DNA from: Coffea arabica
Taxonomy: Eukaryota > Streptophyta > Magnoliopsida > Gentianales > Rubiaceae
DNA: 64,000 nucleotides
Reading direction: 5' to 3'
Assembly: GCF_036785885.1 (NCBI RefSeq)
Contig: NC_092329.1
Span: forward strand, 8,122,001 to 8,186,000
Shown piece by piece: positions 35,977 to 47,352 of the stretch (position 1 is its first letter; every line of letters starts with the position of its first letter). Under the pieces are notes generated by a model. The model did not search any database. It saw nothing but the letters and a program-made list of their open reading frames with translations, and was not told the DNA's origin. The position numbers were made by a program, and so were the translations under genes.

Positions 35977-37455
35977 ATGGAGGATTCCTCGGACCAGTGC
36001 AAGCTGTTTGTGGGAGGGGTTTCATGGGAGGCGACGGAGGATGTCCTGAGAGAACACTTTGCCAAATACGGCACCGTTTTGAGTTCGGTGATAGCCAAGG
36101 ATAGGCTAACCGGTACCTCCAGAGGATTCGCTTTTGTTTCGTTTTCTGACGCTGCTGCCGTTGATTTAGCCCTTCAGGACTCCCATGAGATTCGCGGAAG
36201 AACGGTTCGTCCTTTCCAAATTACTGTCTATTTTTTCGGTTTTTTTTCCATGTTATGTTCCTTTTTTCCCCCCCTAGACTGTTTCCATTTAGTATTTTTG
36301 TTCCAATTTTATTATGTGGGCCTTCAGCTTTTATCTTCTGCCTGTGCCGCTTGGGAAATCCGGATTTTGTAATTTAATACGTTTTGTCTGGCTCATAAGG
36401 ATTTTACAATTTGTGACGGACTTTGATATGTGTAATTTATTTATTTGGGGCTGATTTTTAATGTCACAGCAGAGTGATTATTTTAGTAATTTTGGTTACT
36501 TGTATTGCGTCAATGCTTTACTAGATTTTTGGTTCACATTTTTGTGAAATTAGCAACATTGTTTAAATCCTGCTAGCAAATTTGGATTATTTGTATATTT
36601 TTTGAAAAATTTGCATTCTTAAAGCAATGCCCTCTATGGGAGGAAAAACCTTATTCGTCATGCTTTTTTGTGTTGTTTTTTCAAGGATAGGACTTTACTC
36701 CATTAACATTTCATATGATTGTTGCAATGTACTATGTCCTTTTTTTTTTGGTGTATTCTATTCATTAGAGTTTTATTGTATTTGTAGGTAGAAGTGAAGA
36801 AAGCAATACCCAGGGTGAGCAACACCAAAGCAAACAGCCACAGAGTAGGGGTTTGGGTAGGAACAATAGAACTGATGGTAGTAGGAGTGACAATCAGTTT
36901 AGGACTAAGAAGATTTTTGTAGGGGGTTTGTCCGCTAATTTAACTGAAGAAGAATTCAAGAGTTATTTTGAGAAGTTTGGTAGGATTACTGATGTTGTTG
37001 TGATGCATGACAATGTGACTCATAGGCCCAGGGGCTTTGGCTTCATTACGTTTGCATCGGAGGATGCAGTTGAGGAAGTGGTGCAGAATAATTTTCATCA
37101 CTTGAATGATAAACTAGTAGAGGTGAAGAGGGCTATACCTAAAGAGGGCAATAACAATGTTAATGGGCATAGCGGAAGGGCAGATAATGGTAGAGGGTCT
37201 AACTACAATCTTTATCCTCAAGGGACTTATCCCCTCTATAATCCTAGGTTTGGGATGTTTCCTAGTTACAGTTCAGTTCCGGGATATGGAGGTCTTTTAG
37301 GTTACCCTTATGGGCCGACTATTTATGGTGGCAATTATCCTTTCGGAACGTATATGGGAGTTGGTTACGGAGTTGTTCCACTGCCTGGTTCATGGGTTGG
37401 TGGTGCTACGGCAGACAATGCAGGAGGCTCTGACTATAGCACAATCTATCCTTAG
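35977..37455 (+). CDS. Two-RRM hnRNP/Musashi-like RNA-binding protein, exon 2 frameshifted
   Basis: Exon 1 35977-36204 (76 codons) starts MEDSSDQCKLFVGG and holds RRM1 with RNP2 KLFVGG (residues 9-14) and RNP1 RGFAFVSF (49-56). Intron 36205-36787 (GT-AG). Exon 2 36788-37455 first reads VEVKKAIPR, the end of RRM1, in phase with exon 1. The rest (GEQHQSKQPQ..., RRM2 with KIFVGG and RGFGFITF, then a Gly/Tyr/Pro-rich tail ending STIYP) is in the next frame. The switch falls at the ggg run at 36813-36815, where four g would restore one frame. Family members are nuclear/cytoplasmic RNA-binding proteins. Either a sequence error, a null allele, or use of a weak alternative donor (36209) that keeps frame but loses VEVKKAIPR. 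Confidence 0.82.
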
Positions 37456-37875
37456 TTGTGGATATGGTGGAAAACCGGGTTGACCGCTATTATTGATGTG
37501 TAAAGAACAACTGATTCAGCATACTTAGGTTGACCATTATTTGCAGGTGACCTCTGCATGTGCATAATGGTTTTGACATACAAGGATTGAAGCACTGATG
37601 TTTATATCGTTTCTTGCTGTTTATATTGTTCTTGTTATTGAATCTTCTGTTCGGTAAAATTTTCTGTTTGAATTCATGGGACAATGTTTAACTCATTTGT
37701 AATATAATGATTTCTTGATAGACTCCATTTGCATGATGTATTCTCATCTTATTTTGGTGTATCAAATGTTCCATTAGTTTGGTGGTTTCTATTACTCATG
37801 GGGAAGTAGAAATAGAAAGTTTTGCTTTCTTTCTTAAGTTTGAACTTTTGCGTTAGCTGTTTGCATTGCTCAACT

Positions 37876-38205
37876 CATTTGGGACCTAAAAATGGGTGGT
37901 TTTCTTATTTCTTTTTTCCATTGTTTCTAATTTAGTGTTAGCTGGCTTGGCAACTAAGGTAAATATTGTACGAGTCTGTTGTTGTATACTGTCTGTATCT
38001 ATTTCAGTGCTTATTTTGTACTTTGCGATTTTTAACACATTTGGGACTTAAATGGGTGGTTTTCTTATTTCTTTTTTCCATTGTTTCTAATTTAGTTAAT
38101 TTAGTGTTAGCTGGCTTGGCAACTAAGGTAAATATTCTACAAGTCTGTTGTGGTATACTGTTTGTATCCATTACGGTGCTTACTTTGTAGCGATTTTTAA
38201 GCACT
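37876..38205 (+). repeat. 162-bp tandem duplication downstream of the hnRNP-like gene
   Basis: Unit 1 from 37876 and unit 2 from 38038, both beginning catttgggac and sharing 'gggtggttttcttatttctt' and 'tagctggcttggcaactaag'. The same unit start recurs at 52889 and 53160 in the flank of the pseudogene copy, showing that the region was copied together with the gene. Confidence 0.8.
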
Positions 38206-38273
38206 AGCGATACATAAAGGGGCGAGGCAAGGCGAGGCGAGCCTTTCAAAAGTTTTATACATTATGTGTTTTT

Positions 38274-39018
38274 AGGGTTAATTACAAGGGTACACCCCAT
38301 TTCTCATTTTACTTCTTAATCTTTAATTTTTAGTTTTTATCCCCTAACTTCCTATAAGACAAAATTACCCTTTCATTATTTTGACTTTTCATTTATCTAT
38401 TTTTCCTTTCCCCCTCTTTATTTCTTTTTCTCTTTCATGTTTTTTCTCTCTTCTATCCTTCCCAACAACAGAAAACTTGTCTTAAAGGAAAATTTTATCT
38501 TGAGTTTGTAATTGCATTTTTGGGGTGAGCTTTAAAAGGTATTAAAAACTAATTTTGATCTTTTGTACGATGCATGTGTCACAAATTGTGACTAAATGAT
38601 TATTAATTAGGCTACAAATTCATCTTGTGATATTTATTTGAGAATAAAATGAGAAACTAGAATGGAAAGGGAGAAAAGCAAAAGAATTGAAATGTTAAAA
38701 AATTGTATTTTGGAGAAGTGGTTTGAATAATTTGTAATTGTTTCATGAGAAGGTAGATTTTTACAATTCTTTTTTTTTTTTTTTTTTGCTTTCATCACTA
38801 AGATGAAATTTCTTGTGGAAAAGAAGAAGAATTAAATAAAGAAGAATGATACAAAGAAAATAGGGGGGGGGGGGGGGGAATAGAAGAGACAAAAAAAAAG
38901 AGATTAGAGTAATAGAGGGGTAATTTTGCTCAATAGGAGATAAGATGAGACACAAAAAAATTTAAAGAGCAAAGTAAAAAATGGGCAATACTTAAAGGGA
39001 TTAATTGTGATTGACCCT
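38274..39018. mobile_element. Mutator-type MITE with 9-bp duplication
   Basis: 745 bp between perfect copies of TGTGTTTTT (38265-38273, 39019-39027). Left end AGGGTTAATTACAAGGG pairs imperfectly with the inverse of the right end (agggtcaatcacaattaatc); the arms stay related for about 100 bp. Interior has poly-T and a run of about 17 G (38861-38878). No transposase. Confidence 0.7.
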
Positions 39019-39027
39019 TGTGTTTTT

Positions 39028-40216
39028 TTTTTTTTTTACTTCAAGAACTTTATTAATTAAAGATTTCGCCCCCTCAAACTAGGAACTGGATGAGTTCTAT
39101 GTTTTGCTTATTTTTCTTAGGCATTTATTTATATACGTAAAGGCCGTGTCCACGCCTGGGCAACTTAAGCTGTGTCAACATATTCGCTTACTTGGACAGA
39201 CAGAAATAATTTATAATGTTTTAAGTCATTGTTAATCTTGGGAGAAATTTGTGCAATACGCATGAATTTAAAAATGTCAAAAAAACAGAGTAGATGACGG
39301 ATGCTAATCATAGAGATGCTCCACTACTATAATTATAAAAACAAAAATATTAAGGCTATAAAAATAAAATTGGAAGAGACAAATTTAAACTTAAACCACA
39401 AAAAAAGGTGGCTTCTTAATTTTTATTATTTATTCATCTTTTGGTCACTTGAATATTCAACATTTTTGCAATCATTTCTTTGTTAAACATTCAAACAACT
39501 AAGAAAGTTTTTCTTTTTTGTCCCCCTCTTATTTAACCCTAATTCTTTCCTCTTTTTCTTTGCTCTCGAAACTCCCAAACTAGGCCTAAATCTTTATTTA
39601 TTCAATAATGAACATCACCTTATTAGCACTATTGTTTAAAGACTAGTACTACTTGCTAAATACTACTATTTTTGAAGGATGATATTTGAACCTAAGTTTT
39701 ATAGGATATTAGTAGAATAAAATCAGAAACTTATGAGCATCATTTACGTGTATTAAGTAAAAAAATTTAAAGTTAATGGCTTTTCTTTTCTAACATTAGT
39801 AACAAAAAGGTACTGACTTTGTTTACTATTACTATTCAAATTATCGTGGCATTTTTTTGGTGCAGTTATTTAGCTTTTACCGGACTATCTTAGATGGAGA
39901 AAAAAAATTTCATTGGCATGGAAGAAAAAGAGTCAAAAATATTTTTGTTGGACTATCTTAGATAGAGAAAAAAATTTCATTGGCATGAAAGAAAGCGAGT
40001 CAAAAATATTTTGTTTTGTTGCTTATTAAACGAAGGTATTTCAGATTAAACCGAAAAATAAGTATAATGGGTAAAAAGTGATTTGTAAGCGGGTAAATTT
40101 AAGGAATCAATAAGAAATTAAACAATATGATTGTAGTGTAATTTACAAAATCTGTCTAAAAAATCACATCCAGAGAAAATGATATTTAAATTTCATATCA
40201 ATATGGTTACATAAAG
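39028..40216. other. Intergenic stretch with a 68-bp tandem duplication
   Basis: No gene. Two direct units 39882-39949 and 39950-40017 begin ggactatcttagat and share 'aatttcattggcatg' and 'gagtcaaaaatattt'. Confidence 0.6.
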
Positions 40217-41444
40217 GTTAATTACTAATATTATGGTGATGCATGACAATGACAATGTGACTCATAGGGCGAGGGACTTTGGTTTTGATTACTATCGCAT
40301 AAGAAAAAAAGTTGTGTAGAATAATTTTCATCTATTGAATACGTTTCATCTAATGTAGTAGAGGAATTGCGCAGAATAATTTCCATTACTCTTGCATTAT
40401 ATAATGTAGTTGAGAAAGTTGTGCAGAATAATTTTCATCCATTGAATAATTTTGTATTACTCTAGCATCAAAGAATGCAGTTGAGGAAGTTGTGCAAAGT
40501 AATTTTCGTCTAATTGTCTTAGTTCTCGTGTAGAATCAGTTTTGTATAGGAAAAGGAAAAAGGGTATTGAAAGTGTCCACATCTCCTCTTGTCGAAGTGG
40601 AGACAGTCTCGTCCTGAATGGTAAACTAGTTGAGGTGCAAAGGGCAATACCTAAGTGGGCAATAACAAGGGTAATAGACATACCAAAATTATAGTTAGAT
40701 AATAATAAAGGTCCAAATATGGGATTTTTACTAGTTATATGGAGATGTTTTAGGATTGCTTATGGCGGACTCAGCTACAATCTTTGTGAGCAAGGGACAT
40801 AACGGGATTTTTACTAGTTATACTTCAATTTCAAGATGTAAAGGTATTTTAAGGTTTGCTTATGGGGCAGACTATTTGTGACGACAATTATCCTTCTAGA
40901 GAATATATGTAAATTGGTTATGGTTCTTCTATTGTCTAGTTCATGAGCAGGTAGTGCTAGGATAGACAATCCAAAAGAGTATAGTTTCATTTTACCCTTA
41001 GTATTGGATATGTTTAGAGTTGTGGATATAATGGGATGGAAGGGCAAGAAGAGGTGGGAAAATTCAATAGAGTTTAGTTCAATTTTATCCTTAGTAGTGG
41101 ATATAGTGGTTTGGTAGGGTTTAGAGTGGTGAATATGGTAGGATGGAAGGCAAGACGACGTGGGAAATCAGGTTGACTATCAATAAATGCGATTAGTCAT
41201 ACATCATTATTTATTTGCCAATACCCTCTGCTGGCTTGTGGATAACGGTTTTGACATATTGGTTTTGAAGCACCGATATTATCTATGTTTGTTGTTTCCT
41301 ATTATTGAATCTTTTGTTTAGTTGTTACAAAGATATTAATTTTGTGTGGAATTTTTTGTTTGAATTCATAGGGCAATGTTTAAGATCATTTGAATAATGA
41401 TTTCTTTCACTCGATTTGCATCAATTTCTTTAGGATCATTTTAG
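40217..41444 (+). pseudogene. Decayed partial copy of the hnRNP-like gene (RRM2 onward plus 3' flank)
   Basis: Matches the active locus from about 36990 onward: 'gtgatgcatgacaat', 'gtgactcatagg', 'gcagttgaggaagt', 'aactagttgaggtg', 'gcagactatttgtg', then 3' flank 'ggttttgacatat' and 'ttgtttgaattcatagg'. It is full of stops and indels. The stretch for residues EDAVEEVVQNNFHHLN is present in about four tandem, diverged units between 40290 and 40510, and two other parts are also locally duplicated. The copy is cut at 41445-41449 by the copia insertion and its flank resumes at 52876. Confidence 0.8.
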
Positions 41445-41449
41445 TTGTT

Positions 41450-41677
41450 ATTGAGGAAATTGCAGAAATTAGTGCAGCAATTTACGGAATGATATTTTGG
41501 GATCTTTAGCTAATAAATTAGTGGATGTAATTTTGGTAATTTACTATTGTATAGGAAATCTTTATTTGTACAGATATATAAATTATATAGGTAGGATCCT
41601 TATCTCTGTATATAAATACACCTTTGAAGTCAATGAGAAAATCATCTCTTTTGATCCCAGTATTTATGTTTTCTTCA
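41450..41677 (+). repeat. 5' LTR of the copia element
   Basis: 228 bp from TATTGAGG to TTCTTCA. A TATA-like 'tatataaata' lies at about 41612-41621. Followed directly by the primer-binding site. Confidence 0.88.
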
Positions 41678-41689
41678 TGGTACCAGAGC
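41678..41689 (+). other. Primer-binding site of the copia element
   Basis: TGGTACCAGAGC, one base different from the usual complement of initiator tRNA-Met (TGGTATCAGAGC), immediately after the LTR. Confidence 0.85.
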
Positions 41690-41690
41690 A

Positions 41691-42578
41691 ATGCCTCCCA
41701 AAGACGAAGGAAATTCTGGTTCAGATAAGAAAACTTCCAATCCTTACGTTCTAAGCCCCAACGACAATCCAGGCAACATAATTACCCAGGTGCAGTTGAA
41801 GGGAGAAAATTATGAAGAGTGGGCACGGGCAGTGCGGACTGCATTGAGGGCCAAAAAGAAGTATGGTTTCATTGATGGAACTGTGGAACAACCGGCAGAT
41901 GATTCACCGGAAATTGAAGATTGGTGGACAGTTAATTCCATGCTGGTTTCATGGGTATTTAATACCATTGAACCCTTTTTACGTTCAACTATTTCTCTTG
42001 TGGACAATATTGGAGATTTATGGGAGGACATAAGGCAGCGCTTCTCAATTGGGAATGGACCAAGAGTTCAGCAATTAAGATCGGACTTGACGAACTGCAA
42101 GCTGGAGGGACAAACCATAGTCAATTACTATGGACAGCTTCAAACCATATAAGATGAACTGAATAATTATGACAAATAACCATTATGCAGTTGTGGTGGA
42201 TGCAAGTGCAATCTCACAACTGAACTGGAAAAGAAAATGGAGAAAGAAAGAGTTTATCAATTTTTTATGGGCTTGGATGAAGAACGCTATGGTACTGTGC
42301 GTGCTAATATTTTGAGCACAGAGCCATTACCCAATCTGAATAAGGTATATGCAATGGTCGTTCAGCAAGAACGAGTAAGGACAATGTCACAAACAAGGGA
42401 AGAGAAAGGCAACCCCATCAGCTTTGCAGTTCAGGTTGGTGGACTAAATTCAGGGGAGGACAAAACTGCAGTATGCTCACATTGCAATTGTGAGGGACAC
42501 GATTCAGGTACCTGTTTTCAGCTGATAAGGTATCCAGATTGGTGGGGAAATAGACCTCGCTCTAGTACACTAGGATGA
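41691..42578 (+). pseudogene. copia gag remnant
   Basis: From the ATG at 41691 (MPPKDEGNSGS): a retrotransposon gag N-terminal part with NPGNIITQVQLKGENYEEWA and the UBN2-type core, then in-frame stops at about 42150 and 42177, then the rest of gag in the same frame with a CCHC knuckle (CSHCNCEGHDSGTC). Broken by stops but with few indels, so decay is moderate. Confidence 0.88.
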
Positions 42579-42803
42579 GGAAGTAGGCGTAAGCGCAATA
42601 GTGGTGGAAGCCGTGATAGGGGTGGTGTACCACGAGCAAATGTCACTCAAACATTTGCAACAGAAGATGATCACGGAGGAGTCACAGAAACTGACAGAAA
42701 GGGGTTTAGTGGGTTGAATGATGAACAATGAAGCACTTTGCTGGGACTTTTGAGTTCGCAAAAGACTGTATCCAATGATAGACTGATTGGTAAGTAAGAA
42801 ATT

Positions 42804-44104
42804 TTGTCTTGGGTAATAGATTCAGGGGCTTCCCATCATATGACTGGGACAAGGGCCTGCCTGAGAGATGTGTCTGACATTGTTCCATGTTCAGTCGGAA
42901 TGCCAAATGGTGAAACAACTGTGGCACAGAAAGAAGGAACGGTGCATCTTGGAGGAGAATTGAAATTGCAACATGTTCTTTTTGTGCCTAATTTAAAATA
43001 TAACCTGATCTCTGTTTCACAACTTCTCAATGACTCAAATCTGGTACTGCAAATAACTAACAAAATTTGTGCTATACAGGACCGAAATACGAGGAGACTG
43101 ATTGGAGCGGGTAAACAACACGAAAGGCTGTATTTTTTAAAGGCGGTGGCTTCAGCAAATACTTGTAAAACTTCTGGAGTTTCATATTTCAATCTTTGGC
43201 ATAGGAGAATGGGTTATCCGTCGAGTAAGGTGCTAGAGTTGATTTCTACAGCAAATAAATTTAGTAAAAATAGTGATAATTTAAGTTTTGATGTTTGTTT
43301 TAGAGCAAAACAGACTAGAGAGATGTTTTATTCTAGTGACAATAAAGCTAAGAATTGTTTTGATTTAATGCATTGTGACTTATGGGGGCCTTATAAAACT
43401 TTGGCTTCTTATTATTTATTGACTATTGTTGATGATTGTTCTCGTGCTATGTGGATTTATTTGCTGAAAGGAAAACATGAAGTTGCTTGTGTTCTTAAGA
43501 ATTTTATTACTATGGTTAAACGACAATTTGAGAAGGATGTGAAGACTATTAAGAGTGATAATGGCACTGAATTTGTGTGTCTATGAAAATATTTTGATAA
43601 AAATGGTATATTGCACCAAACTTCTTGTGTAGGAACTCCCCAATAGAATGGACGAGTTGAGGGAAAGCATCGTCACATCCTTAATGTGGCGAGAGCTTTG
43701 ATGTTTCAGGCACACTTGCCAATTGATTTTTGGGGTGAATGCATTCTTACCGTTGGATACTTAATCAATAAAACACCATCCGCGGTTCTGAAGGGAAAAA
43801 CTCCTTATGAAATTCTCTTTGGACAACTTCTTTCCAATAATCATATTAGGAATTTTGGGTATCTGTGTTATTTGCATAAACAATTTAGAGATAAGGATAA
43901 ATTGCCAATCGAAGCCGTATGTGTGTTTTTATGAGGTACCCTTTTGACAAGAAAGGATGGAAAGTGTATGATTTAGAAACTTCTGAGTATCTTGTCTCAA
44001 GGGATGTGGTGTTTGTAGAAACAAAATTTCCATACTCTACAACAATGTTTGCAAGTGAAAATTTCACTAAAAATGCAGATGGAGCTCATGAGCATAAGGA
44101 TTGA
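42804..44104 (+). pseudogene. copia protease-integrase remnant
   Basis: Protease active site DSGASHHMTG, the GAG-pre-integrase part (LWHRRMGYPSSKVL), then the integrase core with the first two acidic residues (HCDLWGP and SDNGTEF) and, after a stop at 43584, the third (GRVEGKH). The zinc-binding CxxC reads FDVC, so its first cysteine appears lost. Frame shift near 43900. Confidence 0.88.
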
Positions 44105-44489
44105 GAAATTATTGAGGAAGATGGGAAGATATTATAGAAATCTCCTGAAGGCTATCCTCCTACTGAGGAAATTGCAGAAATCAGTGCAACTGAAATAGGA
44201 AAAAAATTCAGGAGAAGAGATACTAGTGGGAGATCGGCTTGCTCGTGGACGTAGGATTAAATAGTCATCCACTCGTCTAAAGAACTATGTGACAAATAAT
44301 GTGTAATTCAGCCCCTTGCAACGTTCACCACTTCAACAGCATTCCTCAGGTATGTCTTATCCCATAGCCAATTTTGTTGGCTATGATCGATTTTCTTCAC
44401 AACATCGGTCCTTCTTGGCAAGCATTACTGCAGGTTCAGAACCAGTTTCTTATAATGAGGTAATGAGAGATGAATGATGACGTGAAACA

Positions 44490-45848
44490 ATGAGAAAAGA
44501 AATTCAAGCTTTGGAAAAGAATGGAACTTGGACGGTGGAAGACTTACCCGTTGGGAAGAAGGCTATTGGCAGTAAGTGGGTGTACAAAATAAAATATAAT
44601 TCTGATGGAAGCATTGAACGATACAAGGCTCGATTGGTAATTCTTGGCAATAATGAAAAAGAGGGTATTGACTATCATGAAACTTTTGCTCCCACTGCCA
44701 AGATAGCCATGATACGTACTTTTCTTGCAGTAGTTGCTGCAAAGAACTGGGAACTACATCAGGTGGATGTGCAGAATGCTTTCTTGCACGGAGACTTGAA
44801 TGAGGAAATTTTCATGAAAATACCACCAAGTTTTGCCTCTAAAAATCTTGGGAAACCGTGTAGACTACGAAGGTCTTTGTATGGCTTGCGTCAGGCACCC
44901 CGTTGTTGGTTTGCTAAGCTGGCAGATTCTTTGAAGAAGTATGGCTTTCATCAATCTTACTTAGACTATTCATTGTTTGCTTTTCGTGAGCAGTATGTGC
45001 AAATACATGTTTTGGTCTATGTAGATGATCTCATTATTTCAGGTAATGATGCCACGGCTGTGCAGCGAGTTAAGAAATATTTGAGCAGCTGTTTTCATAT
45101 GAAGAATTTGGGACAGTTGAAAATTTTTCGGGTACAGAGGTAGCGAGAAATGCTAAAGGGATTTTTCTTTGTCAGCGAAACTACGCCTTGGATGTCATTT
45201 CTGAGGTGGGTTTGCTGGGAGCTAAGCCAGCGAAAACTCCACTGGAGCAGAATCATAAACTTGCACTTGTTGAAAGGAATGACGCTAGTGACCCTGCTCA
45301 ATATCGTCGGCTGGTAGGCAGACTGATTTACTTAGCTATTGCACGACCTGAATTGAGCTACTGTGTCCATATTCTTGCTCAATTTATGCAGCAACCAAAG
45401 AAGGCCCATTGGGAAGCTGCATTACGAGCAGTCCGAAATTTGAAGGGTAATCCTGGACAGGGAATCCTTTTGCTGGCCAACTCTGATCTTAAATTGTATG
45501 CATACTAAGACTCCGATTGGGCAAGTTGTCCCTTGACAAGACACTACTTGACAAGTTATTTTATTTGCTTGGGCAGATCACCTGTCTTATGGAAAACCAA
45601 GAAACAACAGACTGTTTCACGCTCCTCTGCTGAGGCAGAATATCGGTCAATGACTACAACAGCTTGTGAACTTAAGTAGTTAAAGGGTTTGATGCTATTT
45701 CTTGGTATTAATCATTCTAGTTCCATGCGCTTGTACTATGATAATCAATCAGCTTTACATATTGCAGCGAATCCTGTATTTCACGAGCGTACGAAACACA
45801 TCGAAGTTGATTGTCATTTCATTCGAGACGAGATACAAAATGGGAACA
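44490..45848 (+). pseudogene. copia reverse transcriptase-RNase H remnant, cut by the nested element
   Basis: RT begins in WTVEDLPVGKKAIGSKWVYK and carries the catalytic YVDD (in VLVYVDDLIISG). A frameshift near 45120 separates it from the linker and RNase H part (LVGRLIYLAIARPELSY). Reading stops abruptly at DEIQNGN (45848), where the nested array begins; the missing C-terminus resumes at 52465. Confidence 0.9.
45844..45848. repeat. Target duplication GAACA of the nested array, left copy
   Basis: GAACA at 45844-45848 and again at 52460-52464. Identical copies show that the whole three-LTR array occupies a single insertion site. Confidence 0.9.
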
Positions 45849-46370
45849 TGTAAGTCCTGGTGCAACCCAATGAGTACAAACAATTTCACAATGATGCACA
45901 AAGATATATCAAATTTAAGCACAATAAAGAAAACTTAATTAAAGAGAAAAGATAAGAAATGCAAACCAAATATCAATCCAATAGCCTCTTCAATAGATGG
46001 CGATGCTAACCAAGATGTACAAGTGAAGGCTCAATCCTTCCTCGCCCCAAACACACTTTGGTTGAGCCAAGGAGTTTTACAACTATTCTAGATAACCCTC
46101 AACAACCTACACTTGAAAGATCACTCACCCAATTAAGAACTATTTTATACAAATGAGGCAACCTTCACCAAGGTTTTACCACTTCAAGTGATAGGTTCAC
46201 CTTTACCAAGGTTTTACTTCTCCTAGAGAGTAACCTTCACTTGAGCAACCTCACAACCCAACTTCCCCAACCCCTTATACAACCAACAAAGAATCTTTCT
46301 ACTCAAAAATCTCACTTGTAAGCTTGTATTTTGTGTTGGCAAAAGTCTCTTGTCTTCTTGTGCTTTGGGG

Positions 46371-46378
46371 TATTTATA
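46371..46378 (-). promoter_or_regulatory. LTR TATA box
   Basis: TATAAATA on the minus strand, repeated at 49185-49192 and 51999-52006 in the other LTRs. Confidence 0.7.
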
Positions 46379-46453
46379 GAAGGTGAGAAATGGCTTCAAA
46401 AGACTCTCTAACGGTCAAATATTAAATGCTGTCAAAACTAGCCGTTGGCCTGT

Positions 46454-46713
46454 CGGACGTCCGAACCACCTGTCGAACGTCCGAACCCTGCGTCCAAACC
46501 ACCTGTCGGACGTCCGAACCCTGCGTCCGAACGTTGACAGAGAGTCATCAAATCTTTGCGAAATTTCTCGGACGTCCGATACGATCGATGTGCGTCCGAG
46601 GCGTGCGTCCGAGGCTTCCGGACGTCCGATGCTTCCTCACGAGCGTCCGACAGAGTTTCCTTCTTGATGTTCTTCATCCTTTCGGACGTCCGATAGCTTC
46701 CTTTCGGACGTCC
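46454..46713 (-). promoter_or_regulatory. Cluster of CGGACGTCCG palindromes in U3
   Basis: Five exact copies of CGGACGTCCG, two one-mismatch copies (cgaacgtccg, cggacgtccc) and several half-sites gcgtccga within 260 bp, placed about 75-340 bp upstream of the minus-strand TATA box. The core GACGTC is a C-box type ACGT element recognised by plant bZIP factors. Equivalent clusters lie at 49268-49527 and 52082-52341. Enhancer function is inferred. Confidence 0.75.
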
Positions 46714-46831
46714 CACATGAGTGCCCTGTTTTTGCTTCTTCTAACAAATTGCTCACATAAAAACATTAGCCCAAATCTACATTTTGGTTTGATAATCATC
46801 AAAACCAAGGATTGATCGACCAAGGTCAACA

Positions 46832-46990
46832 ATCTCCCCCTTTTTGATGATGACAAACAAAATGAAGATTTCTTTTATCAAATAAATTCAATTAAAGCTC
46901 CCCCTTAGAAAGTGCCAACATACAAAGAAATTTCAATAAATCCTACTCCCCCTTTTGGCATCAATAAAAAACAAACTCCCCCTTTATTTT
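46832..46990 (-). other. Polypurine tract and three upstream repeats of it
   Basis: On the minus strand AAAAAGGGGGAGAT abuts LTR1, and AAGGGGGAG-type tracts recur at about 46891, 46943 and 46977. Repeated polypurine tracts next to the 3' LTR are a known Sirevirus trait. The same set is present at 49646-49804. Confidence 0.75.
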
Positions 46991-47076
46991 TCAAATCAAA
47001 ACCATATTGAATATCAAAATTTTCAATTGTACTTACAACCATATAGCACTTCTTGGATCAAATCTTCATGATGTAC

Positions 47077-47352
47077 TTAAATATGAGAAATTTCATTTGG
47101 TACCCTTTCTTTATAGGGTCCTTGGGAGTTAATACAACATGATTTAGCAATCCACATGGATTTCATACCTTTTCTCATATTTTTCTTTACATAGCAATCA
47201 TTTTGCATATGTCCAAATTTGTAACAAAAGTGACACATGATAGAAGTATTTTGCACATAGGTGGATTTAATGCAACTAATTTTCTTACTTCTTATCATAG
47301 CAAACTTATTTGTGCCTTGAAAAGATTTGCTTTCTTTTGTTTGAGAAAACTT
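47077..47352 (-). CDS. Gag zinc-knuckle part beyond an in-frame stop, body 1
   Basis: In the same frame as the gag frame and separated from it by one TAA (47353-47355). Contains a CCHC knuckle CHFCYKFGHMQNDC (C-X2-C-X4-H-X4-C) that binds RNA in Gag proteins, and ends in NEISHI. An internal ATG at 47298 could start it separately. Whether it is made by readthrough, by separate initiation, or not at all is unknown. Confidence 0.6.
   Translation of the reverse strand, partial: KFSQTKESKSFQGTNKFAMIRSKKISCIKSTYVQNTSIMCHFCYKFGHMQNDCYVKKNMRKGMKSMWIAKSCCINSQGPYKERVPNEISHI

Larger units (their letters stand above)
45849..46831 (-). repeat. LTR1 of the array (3' LTR in element orientation)
   Basis: 983 bp. 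By eye it has about three substitutions not shared with LTR2 or LTR3. TATA box TATAAATA on the minus strand at 46371-46378; the palindrome cluster 46454-46713 lies in U3. Confidence 0.92.

Noticed and set aside
35717-36025. 102-codon minus-strand frame over the hnRNP leader
   Set aside because: No family features; lies antisense to the 5' leader and first exon of a well-supported gene.
46383-46815. Open frames of 94-129 codons repeated at 46383, 49197 and 52011
   Set aside because: They lie in the LTRs, antisense to the element, and their Arg/Pro/Asp/Val-rich repeats are simply translations of the CGGACGTCCG palindromes.
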